DNA of 64,000 bases. Origin: Clostridium thermarum. Its GTDB lineage: Bacteria > Bacillota > Clostridia > Clostridiales > Clostridiaceae. Shown here in pieces: positions 57,332-64,000 of this stretch (the first letter of the stretch is position 1; the number at the start of each line of letters is the position of its first letter). The translations under genes and the position numbers were made by a program. The notes beneath the pieces were generated by a model. It was given only the letters and a program-made list of their open reading frames with translations. It was not told the DNA's origin and did not search any database. The DNA lies in NCBI RefSeq assembly GCF_006351925.1, contig NZ_CP040924.1, positions 2,130,001 to 2,194,000 of the forward strand, given 5' to 3'.

Positions 57332-58197
57332 AATTGGTTACCACCTCTCATATAATCGACCAATAACCCAGATATCCAGTCCTTTAAATTACTGAATCTA
57401 AAGTCTAACTCCTCTGCCCTATTTACATTTATACTGTATTCAGCCTCACCGTTGTAGGGAGCCGCTTTCCCTTCTTCCGATAAAACTGCAACTTTCCCAG
57501 TCTTTTCCTCAACACAATCCCGTATTTCTCTTATGGAAATGGTTCCATAGGAACTTCCGTTGATGGGGCCGGAATAAGTTTTATCAGCAAGAAAAGCCAT
57601 GAACTTACCGGCTTCATCTGACCGGATAAAGCTCATCTGACAATCTATGTTGTCTATGTACATCGGTATTCCCTTTATAGCATGTTCCACATAAAAACGT
57701 AATCTTTGGGTATAATCATCTTCACCAATAACAAAGGGATATCTAATTGCAATGGCATTAATATCCTTATATACCTGCCATAGTGCACACTCCGCCTGTC
57801 TTTTAGCTTCATCATAGGGGAAATCTGTTCTGGAGCACCAAATAAGTTGCTTATCCATTGGGTTGAAGTCCTCTTCCTTGGTATCCCAGTGTTTTTCATA
57901 GACAGCAGTGCTGGACATTAAGATATACTTGTCGCATTTTATAACATCTAAAAGGAATTTTACATCCTTAGAGCAGTAGGCTAGATTATCATAAACAACA
58001 TCGAAATGTTTGCCTGACAGGGCTTCTTTTATACTGTCTGCCTGTGTCCTGTCTAAGCTAATTCTTGAAACCTTATGGCCAAAATTATCTTTCCTTATGC
58101 CTCTGGCTGCAATTGTCACCTTATGTCCCTTTACCAATAGTTCATTAACCAGATGGACTCCAAAGTACCTTGTTCCGCCTATTACTAAAATATTAAT
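57328..58197 (-). CDS. NAD-dependent epimerase/dehydratase, apparent ATT start
   Basis: Extended SDR enzyme of about 289 residues: NILVIGGTRYFGVHL (NAD-binding GxxxxG variant), RISLDRTQ, VYDNLAY, and active-site-like SSTAVYEK with Tyr. AAGGAGG (58206-58212) lies eight bases before ATT at 58195-58197, exactly where family members have ATG. The frame also runs upstream through element B copy 4 to an ATG at 58312-58314 (MKILAIT) with its own GGAGGG site, which would add about 39 residues. Which start is used is not settled. Substrate unknown; sugar nucleotide or RNA-binding members are both possible. Confidence 0.75.
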   Translation of the reverse strand: MNILVIGGTRYFGVHLVNELLVKGHKVTIAARGIRKDNFGHKVSRISLDRTQADSIKEALSGKHFDVVYDNLAYCSKDVKFLLDVIKCDKYILMSSTAVYEKHWDTKEEDFNPMDKQLIWCSRTDFPYDEAKRQAECALWQVYKDINAIAIRYPFVIGEDDYTQRLRFYVEHAIKGIPMYIDNIDCQMSFIRSDEAGKFMAFLADKTYSGPINGSSYGTISIREIRDCVEEKTGKVAVLSEEGKAAPYNGEAEYSINVNRAEELDFRFSNLKDWISGLLVDYMRGGNQL

Positions 58198-58235
58198 ATT
58201 GATCGCCTCCTTAGTGAGATGTTTACTTTGCTGCG

Positions 58236-58290
58236 AGGTACCGCTATGAGGTAACCGCTGTGAGGTGACAGCCACCTCACAAGTCACATC
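58236..58290. repeat. element B copy 4 inside epimerase 5' end
   Basis: GAGGTACCGCTATGAGGTAA followed by CTGTGAGGTGACAGCCACCT and the CACAAGTCACATCT core. It is read in frame by the long form of the epimerase. Confidence 0.8.
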
Positions 58291-58389
58291 TTGAGTAATT
58301 GCTAAAATTTTCATAGTATTATAACACCCTCCCTGAACAAAATATAAAGGTAACATTAAACTTAATACTTATTTTCGGAGGGATACTCT

Positions 58390-58482
58390 ATGAGCAAAAA
58401 TGATGATTCATCAACTAATCAAGGCAAAAAGCGCAAGAAGGAAACCCATGGTGGTGGCAAGGCTATTAAGAAGAACAAATAG
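58390..58482 (+). CDS. very small basic protein, 30 residues
   Basis: MSKNDDSSTNQGKKRKKETH followed by a Gly/Lys tail. GGAGGGA stands before the ATG, and an intrinsic terminator follows at 58526, so this looks like a complete small gene. Charge suggests nucleic-acid binding (inference); no family known to me. Confidence 0.6.
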   Translation: MSKNDDSSTNQGKKRKKETHGGGKAIKKNK

Positions 58483-58525
58483 CTTATATTCCGATTTATT
58501 ATTAGCAATATATGGAATCTAAAAC

Positions 58526-58554
58526 AAAAGCATCGGATTAAACACCGATGCTTT
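58526..58554 (+). terminator. intrinsic terminator
   Basis: AAAGCATCGG and CCGATGCTTT pair around eight bases. It follows the 30-residue gene and can also stop minus-strand transcripts. Confidence 0.8.
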
Positions 58555-58642
58555 ACTTCAATTTTCACGCTCTCAATGCCTAAGAAAGCTTATTTATTTT
58601 ACTGTCCTGTCTTATTGTCTTTCCAGCAATATAATTGATGTC

Positions 58643-58932
58643 TTATTTCATGTCTGTTATGGTTAGGTTCATATCATTAATACTATCTGTAATTTGCTCT
58701 ACCCTATCTTTTAGATCTACTGTAAGCTCATAATTCACCTTATATCCATCTTCAAGAGCCTTCAATCTGTTATTAATATCACCGTCTATTTTCATATATA
58801 TATTGTTGATATCCTTTTTAACTTCACTATGTCCTCTTTTATTTCTTTGATATCCTTTTGTATACCTGAAAACCCCTGCTGCATCTCATTGTACATTTTA
58901 CTCATAAAATCAAAAAGTTTATCATTTTCCAT
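58643..58932 (-). pseudogene. frameshifted coiled-coil protein, relative of 20243-20545
   Basis: AAGGTGGTGA and ATG (58930-58932) start MENDKLFDFMSKMYNEMQQG, then IQKDIKEIKEDI; the frame ends early at about 58795. A shift near 58825-58835 restores SEVKKDINNIYMKIDGDINN and further heptads to a TAA at 58643. Type and heptad pattern match the intact 100-residue gene at 20.3 kb. Confidence 0.62.
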
Positions 58933-59178
58933 AAGTTCACCACCTTTGATAAGTTAATTATATCATCTAAGCGCTTATATTTCTCTTATTACCTTATGGA
59001 AAATATTTAAGCAAATATTTGTTCTGGGTCTAATTAATTTTCCCAAACATTAGGCAGACCCGTATATTCTCCTTAAAACAATTACCTTGCTTTTGTTAGG
59101 CAGCCATATGCTACTGCTACAGTAAGTGCAATGGCTACAGCTATTTTATACCATTATAATAAAAAATAGTAAACTCTG

Positions 59179-60315
59179 TCACCTTCTATTTCCAAGGGAT
59201 TCAAAAAACTTTTCTGTAATCAAAGGTAAATTTTTCTCCAGCCACAGTAGGGTACTCATGCTATTTAAGTGAAAGGTACCTATCTCACTTTCATAGGCCC
59301 CCCTGTTGGAGATATAAACCGTAAGATCCCCCTTCAGGTCTCCAACTACCTTTGTAAAACGTTTTCGATACAGTTCAAGTCTTTTCATCTTTTCCTTGAA
59401 CAAGAGGTCTTTGTCCTTTATACCTGTTTTTTTCATGTTCTCTTCGCTGTCATATTTCAGGTATTGGCGAAGAGACAAGTAATACCCCTCTTTATTCCGA
59501 TCAACCCTATAAAAGGCCTGGTCATTTCCTTTAAGGGCATATTTGCGTATATGATATATGGTCCAGGGACTCCCATTAGGATTATGCCCTCTTTCCAAGT
59601 TTTTAACAAAGTTTTCATCTAAATTTGTAGTAAGTCTCTTCATCAGTTTCCATTGGGCAAAATCTATGTGCAGGGTCTCATTAAGTATATTTATATTGCT
59701 TGCCTCCACTGCCTTACCGTAGGCTGACAAGACCTCCTCTTCGTAGGTCACCTTTTTCAGCAAGTGATCATAATAGTCGCAGAATAACAATGGCATTTCG
59801 CAATTTTCGAAGGCTTGTAATATTTTTAACATTTTATGTTTGTCAAAGACTATACACTTGTGCTTTTCTATTTTGGAATAGGGCTCAAATATGTATCCGG
59901 TATTGTAAAAGATCCAAATTGGTTCAAGATACTTATTGGGGCCGTCTTCTAATGCTTGTCTATATCTTTGTATATGATAGTCTTGCAGGATTGTATCTAG
60001 CTTGTCTTCAAAAATTATAGGCAAGCACCTTCCATCTTTCAGCTTGGCCAAGACAAGCACCTCTAGGGACTTATATTTTCTTTTGATTTCCACCTTTTCT
60101 ATATCCAGCGGAGCAATTTGCTTATTATAGGCAGACCCTTGTAATATATTTTCAAATAATAGAAATGCAAAGTCACACATCTGATGTCCTCTTATATTAA
60201 TCCAACCCAGAGCCCAGCATAAAAAAGCATCCTGTGACAGGTCATTGCCAGCAAAATCAAATAGATTGGGCAGGTCTAGGGTTTTCAGTCTTTCTCCTGG
60301 CGAATAGGTTTTCAT
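59179..60315 (-). CDS. PD-(D/E)XK nuclease superfamily protein
   Basis: 378 residues. The N-terminal LSQDAFLCWALGWI and central LEVLVLA (Glu85) followed by PIIFEDKLDT (Glu103, Lys105) match the PDDEXK_4-like pattern, where an acidic residue and an ExK motif bind metal. Glu in place of the first Asp is a variation. The rest is helical and basic. Such proteins are common in defence islands. GGGGAGGATATATCG precedes the ATG. Confidence 0.7.
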   Translation of the reverse strand: MKTYSPGERLKTLDLPNLFDFAGNDLSQDAFLCWALGWINIRGHQMCDFAFLLFENILQGSAYNKQIAPLDIEKVEIKRKYKSLEVLVLAKLKDGRCLPIIFEDKLDTILQDYHIQRYRQALEDGPNKYLEPIWIFYNTGYIFEPYSKIEKHKCIVFDKHKMLKILQAFENCEMPLLFCDYYDHLLKKVTYEEEVLSAYGKAVEASNINILNETLHIDFAQWKLMKRLTTNLDENFVKNLERGHNPNGSPWTIYHIRKYALKGNDQAFYRVDRNKEGYYLSLRQYLKYDSEENMKKTGIKDKDLLFKEKMKRLELYRKRFTKVVGDLKGDLTVYISNRGAYESEIGTFHLNSMSTLLWLEKNLPLITEKFFESLGNRR

Positions 60316-60549
60316 CGATATATCCTCCCCTCCAATATCCCCTTAATATAAGACACATAACTATTTTACCTTCTTGCTTGTAGCATAATAAGATGAAATT
60401 TGTCGAAGAGGCGTCAAATTGTTAAATATTCCCGGATGTTTTTCAATAACTTACATTCCTCTTTCTCTTAGATATTTAAGAAGCTTCTTTGGAGTTTTAA
60501 CTGATGTTAACGTTATTATTATATCTTTTCTTTTGTTTAGTCTTTTCTT

Positions 60550-61596
60550 TCAATTCTCAACTTTAAACTCCGTATTCAAATTCCTAAGCTCCTTATCCCA
60601 GCGTGAAGACTTATAAATCTCATAATCCGTAGTCACCGCCATAGCGGAAACCCCTTCAATGCCATCAATAAACTCAAAACCCTTTTCTACGCCGGCTACA
60701 AAGACAGTCTTTGTAAGGATGTCCGCAATCATGTTGCAATCCGGAATGCTGCTGTCTACGTTTATGCTAACACTCATAATTCCGTTATCCGTAGGGTAGC
60801 CAGTGTAGGGATTTAATATATGGTGATACCTCTTATCACCCGCAATAAAATACCTTTCGTAGTCTCCGGAGGTGGTCAGGGCCTGGTCCTTTAAGCTGAT
60901 TATGCTCAAATAGCTTTCATTTCTACCCTTTCTGGGGTGTTGTATTTGCACTGTCCAGGACTTATTTTCCGGTTTCTCCCCTATTGCATATATAGAACTT
61001 CCCCCTAGGACAATAAGGGCCCTATCAACCCCCATTTCATTAAAGATCTTAATAATCTCATCGGCAGCAAAGCCCTTGGCTATTCCGCCCAAGTCTATGG
61101 ACATTCCTTCCTGCATCAGTTTTACCCTGTCTTCCTCTTCATTGATACTGATATTCTTGTAGCCTACCAAGGGCATCAGGGCCTCAATCTCTGCCTCCGG
61201 GGGAACCTTGTCTCCGCCGGACCCTATTTTCCAAAGCTTAATCAGGGGTCCTACGGTGATGTCAAAGGCTCCATCACTGAGCTCGGAGTAGTGAACCGCA
61301 GTTTTTATCATTTTCACAATATCCGGATGTACTTTCACATAGTCCTTACCTGCTGCCTGATTAATCTTACTTATGTCACTGGTGTCTATGGTTGCACTGG
61401 CCAGCTTTTCGATTTCTTCAATCCTCTTAAAAGCCGCCTTAATTGCCTTCTCCGCCTTGGGACCATAGGCTTTTATTTGAATTACTGTGTCCATCATCAG
61501 GGCTGTGTCACTGACCAGTTCATCCTTTTTTGTACACCCGGTAAAGTTCATTATAAACATAATACATATCATTATATAAGCCATTTTTCTTTTCAT
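60550..61596 (-). CDS. apbE: FAD:protein FMN transferase lipoprotein
   Basis: Extracytoplasmic flavin transferase of 348 residues that attaches FMN to Thr of target proteins such as Rnf/Nqr subunits. The signal peptide ends in NFTGC, giving a lipidated Cys. Family marks are SDGAFDITVGPL, MSIDLGGIAKGFAAD, and TSGDYERYF. AGGTGAT precedes the chosen ATG; a GTG three codons before is less likely. No flavoprotein target is encoded next to it. Confidence 0.92.
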   Translation of the reverse strand: MKRKMAYIMICIMFIMNFTGCTKKDELVSDTALMMDTVIQIKAYGPKAEKAIKAAFKRIEEIEKLASATIDTSDISKINQAAGKDYVKVHPDIVKMIKTAVHYSELSDGAFDITVGPLIKLWKIGSGGDKVPPEAEIEALMPLVGYKNISINEEEDRVKLMQEGMSIDLGGIAKGFAADEIIKIFNEMGVDRALIVLGGSSIYAIGEKPENKSWTVQIQHPRKGRNESYLSIISLKDQALTTSGDYERYFIAGDKRYHHILNPYTGYPTDNGIMSVSINVDSSIPDCNMIADILTKTVFVAGVEKGFEFIDGIEGVSAMAVTTDYEIYKSSRWDKELRNLNTEFKVEN

Positions 61597-61674
61597 TGGT
61601 ATCACCTGTCTTCTACGATAAATTATAAAAAGCTAATAACTATTATAACAATACAGGCATTTAAAGTAAAACTA

Positions 61675-61683
61675 TGTTATAAT
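61675..61683 (+). promoter_or_regulatory. extended -10 promoter of GGDEF gene
   Basis: TGTTATAAT: an extended -10 (TGn plus TATAAT) about 40 bases before the diguanylate cyclase start, with no clear -35. Confidence 0.5.
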
Positions 61684-61721
61684 ATAAATATCTTAACGGA
61701 TAGATGGGAGTGCATGGATTC

Positions 61722-62870
61722 ATGAAGTCACAGTATGTGGTTCAATTTGAAGAAATTTTCAGTTCAGAATCCGTACGTGGAGAAAGAGTACACTGGAAGA
61801 TCAACTGGCTGTTATACAGTATTATATTGCTCCTTTCTTCAATTGTATATTTTATTCAGGACAATGAAGCAGGAAAATATGGTATGATCCTCTCCTTGGT
61901 TAATTTGTTCTACAATTTGCTTATTACCCGGTTTATAAATAGAGAAAAGCCTGTGCTTTGGGTTCGTTATGTCACCATGAGTCTTAACGTGATGTCCTTG
62001 ACAGCCTATATCTATATGGACGCCATCAACAACTCGCCAAATATACCTGTTACCAGTGCTGCCATTTTGATTTTTCCTGTAATTATTTTCTTTGGCGCAC
62101 TACGAATGGACAAGCGTCTCATAGTATGGACAACGGCAGAATGTATAGTTGCCCTGAATGCACTTTTTTTCAGATTTTACAATGAGTTTGACCTATTTGT
62201 GGAAAAGCGGCTGGTATCAATGGATATACTAAGTCAAGTATACCGGACCATATATTTAGGCATGTGCGGCCTCCTGGTATATTCTGTTCCCTTGAGTATG
62301 ATGAGAGTTCTTAAGAAACAGCAGCTGCTGGCTCAGGAAAGCCTTGAACATAAGCAAAGGGCCTTTCAAGACGCCTTAACCGGAGTCTACAACCGATTCT
62401 ACTTTGACCAGCATTTGTCTGCCTGCATTCAATCGGCCGTTAGAAACAATCACAAGATTGCCCTGCTCTATATCGACCTTAACGGTTTTAAACAGATCAA
62501 TGATACCTATGGTCATGACCTTGGTGACATGGTCCTTAAGTCCATTGCAGAGGATATAACTTCGAATTTGCGGCCTGATGATGTGATTGCCAGAATCGGC
62601 GGCGATGAGTTTGTAGTTGTCATGTCCCCTATTTATGACCCTAATGATGCTAATGACTTAGCTCATAAGCTCCTGACTGCCATAAAGCAAAAACGTTTCT
62701 TTAGAAACATAGAATTTTCCGTAGGTGCCAGTATCGGTATCTCCATATTTAAAGAAGATACAGATACTATGGAGCAGATGATAAAATATGCAGATAAGGC
62801 CATGTATACCGTTAAAAAATCCGGCAAAGACGGTGTTGCCTTTTATGAATTTAATAAAGGAACCAGTTAG
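61722..62870 (+). CDS. membrane diguanylate cyclase
   Basis: About 382 residues. Five or six membrane segments to about 205 form a sensor, then a GGDEF domain (DALTGVYNRFYFDQH, YIDLNGFKQINDTYGHDLGD, RIGGDEFVVVM). The GGDEF motif is intact, and RPDD five residues upstream forms an inhibitory site for c-di-GMP. It should make c-di-GMP from GTP. Start: the ATG with GGGAGTG about ten bases before; an ATG six codons earlier (61704) is possible. Confidence 0.9.
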   Translation: MKSQYVVQFEEIFSSESVRGERVHWKINWLLYSIILLLSSIVYFIQDNEAGKYGMILSLVNLFYNLLITRFINREKPVLWVRYVTMSLNVMSLTAYIYMDAINNSPNIPVTSAAILIFPVIIFFGALRMDKRLIVWTTAECIVALNALFFRFYNEFDLFVEKRLVSMDILSQVYRTIYLGMCGLLVYSVPLSMMRVLKKQQLLAQESLEHKQRAFQDALTGVYNRFYFDQHLSACIQSAVRNNHKIALLYIDLNGFKQINDTYGHDLGDMVLKSIAEDITSNLRPDDVIARIGGDEFVVVMSPIYDPNDANDLAHKLLTAIKQKRFFRNIEFSVGASIGISIFKEDTDTMEQMIKYADKAMYTVKKSGKDGVAFYEFNKGTS

Positions 62871-62897
62871 TTTAAAACTTAACCGGTTCCTTTATTT
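62856..62897 (+). terminator. terminator overlapping GGDEF stop
   Basis: GGAACCAGTTAG and CTTAACCGGTTCC pair, then TTTATTTT. The stop codon lies in the left arm. Confidence 0.75.
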
Positions 62898-63100
62898 TGC
62901 ATATATATTACATAATGCTTATAAAAAATCAACGGAATACTTTTCCATACTTCAATAAAATGGTATAATTAATTTGTTTGCGGACAAACCATTCATAGTT
63001 GCAGCTTGATTTTTAAAGGTGGACCTATAGCATTATTGTCCAAAAAACAAATATTATCCTGCCTGGTAAGGGTATGGCAGCAAGAAAGAGAGGTATATTT

Positions 63101-64000
63101 ATGTCCTTAAGTGTTAGTAATTTAACAAAGCAGTACGGAGACAAAGTTGTTTTAAACAACTTAAGCTTTGAAATCAATGAACCTGGGGTATATGCCCTAT
63201 TAGGTACCAATGGGGCCGGTAAGACAACCACCCTGCGTATAATCTTAGGAATGCTGGCCAGTAACGGCGGCGAAGTGTTATGGAAGGGAAAGCCTCTGGA
63301 TCCTGTAAGGACAAATGTAGGCTACTTGGCAGAAGAACGCGGCCTCTATCCAAAGTATTCCCTGTTAGACCAGCTCCTGTATTTTGCAAAGCTCAGAAAC
63401 GTTCCCAAGAAAACAGCTATGGACCGTATTGAATATTGGGCTGACCGTTTAAAAGTAACTGAGTATATCTTCCCACCGAAGATAAAGGGTAAAAAGCCTG
63501 CTAAGGCCAACCGGGCAGACCAGCTGTCTAAGGGAAATCAGCAGAAGATACAACTTATGGCGGCCCTGATCTCCGATCCGGAATTGTTAATCTTAGACGA
63601 GCCCCTAAGCGGTCTTGACCCGGTAAATACAGACTTGTTTAAGTCCATTATCAAAGAGGAAATTGCCAAGAACAAGTATCTCATCATGTCCAGCCATCAG
63701 ATGCCAACTATTGAAGAGTTCTGTTCCGATATCACCATACTAAATCGTGGTCAGGCAGTTCTTCAGGGTAATCTAAATGAGATCAAAAAGAGCTACGGCA
63801 GAGTAAATCTCTTTATAAAGAGTGATGCAGACATAGCGCCTTATATCTCCTCCTTTGGTTTGGCAGTTGCAAACAAGACCCCCAGCGAATACCACCTCAA
63901 GGTTACGGGAGAAGATCAGGCCATGGCCCTATTGGCTAAGCTTATAGAAGATAAAATTCCAGTGGTTAAATTTGAACTTCGTGAACCATCACTGCATGAA
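63101..64000 (+). CDS. ABC-2 type transporter ATP-binding protein (3' end cut by window edge)
   Basis: ATPase subunit of an ABC exporter, 300 residues visible. Walker A (LLGTNGAGKTTTLR), signature (LSKGNQQKIQL), Walker B (ELLILDEPLSGLDP) and switch His (MSSHQM). It resembles the NatA/YhaQ type, which exports sodium or drugs with a partner permease expected just downstream. AGAGAGG precedes the ATG. The carbohydrate importers of this window need a different ATPase class. Confidence 0.93.
   Translation, partial: MSLSVSNLTKQYGDKVVLNNLSFEINEPGVYALLGTNGAGKTTTLRIILGMLASNGGEVLWKGKPLDPVRTNVGYLAEERGLYPKYSLLDQLLYFAKLRNVPKKTAMDRIEYWADRLKVTEYIFPPKIKGKKPAKANRADQLSKGNQQKIQLMAALISDPELLILDEPLSGLDPVNTDLFKSIIKEEIAKNKYLIMSSHQMPTIEEFCSDITILNRGQAVLQGNLNEIKKSYGRVNLFIKSDADIAPYISSFGLAVANKTPSEYHLKVTGEDQAMALLAKLIEDKIPVVKFELREPSLHE

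Noticed and set aside
58314..58356. Longest possible epimerase start (MLPLYFVQ)
   Set aside because: No ribosome-binding site before it, and the added residues have no family match; the ATG at 58312 and the ATT at 58195 are better.
62990..63030. Riboswitch before the ABC-2 ATPase gene
   Set aside because: Only a short GTTTG/CAAAC hairpin is present; no known aptamer pattern is visible.
63101..64000. ATPase for the sugar importers
   Set aside because: It belongs to the ABC-2 exporter type and lacks the C-terminal regulatory domain of MsmX/MalK.

Overview
The window is low-GC DNA with clostridial character. Shine-Dalgarno sites are strong (AGGAGG type) and GTG, TTG and perhaps ATT starts occur. 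Two Cache-type chemoreceptors, lipobox solute-binding proteins, intrinsic terminators and the YvrJ/DUF1659/DUF2922 trio are present. I read it as a chromosomal segment of a motile, anaerobic, polysaccharide-degrading member of the Clostridia (Clostridium sensu lato); the species cannot be fixed from this sequence. I found no rRNA, tRNA or CRISPR array.

Region 1 (1-16.7 kb) is a glycan locus. A long minus-strand operon starts near 15.06 kb: solute-binding lipoprotein, 966-residue anchored binding protein, two permeases, NHL/TPR/Yip1-like membrane protein, DUF5696-like exported protein, two more permeases, intracellular GH5 and a third binding lipoprotein cut by the window edge. A GH30 lipoprotein is transcribed divergently. 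GH30 plus GH5 suggests beta-1,3/1,6-glucan use (inference). No ATPase is encoded, so a shared MsmX-type ATPase probably powers both transporters.

Region 2 (16.7-21 kb) holds decayed genes (WYL regulator fragment, frameshifted small exported protein), a chemoreceptor and small hypotheticals, studded with short dispersed palindromes. Region 3 (21.2-31.5 kb) is an alpha-1,6-glucan (dextran) locus: GH13, GH66 dextranase, two permeases and a binding lipoprotein on the minus strand, with a divergent AraC-type response regulator and YesM-like sensor kinase. Region 4 (31.5-39 kb) contains GH127 beta-L-arabinofuranosidase, a second chemoreceptor, a chimeric regulator-like protein, and a decayed helicase/LexA-type fusion.

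Region 5 (39-46.4 kb) resembles a phage replication module without structural genes or integrase: two related replisome-organizer proteins, a DnaC-like loader, a sigma-like factor, a frameshifted SbcC-like ATPase and a divergent XRE repressor with palindromic operators. Region 6 (46.5-60.3 kb) is a defence-like island with IS110 and IS3 remnants: MutH/Sau3AI-type endonuclease, two GATC-type methylases in an overlapping pair, a third methylase, a PLD-SF2 helicase-DUF3427 protein overlapping a MazG-like pyrophosphohydrolase, a PD-(D/E)XK-like protein and several unknowns. Region 7 (60.5-64 kb) has ApbE, a GGDEF protein and the start of an ABC-2 type ATPase.

A recurrent feature is a dispersed palindrome, called here element A (core GGGAC..AACAACGTCCC). 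Six of seven copies lie within a few bases of a stop codon, and in four the element edge supplies the TAG. A second family, element B (core CACCTCACAAGTCACATCT), sits beside A at two loci and lies inside the 5' end of an epimerase gene.
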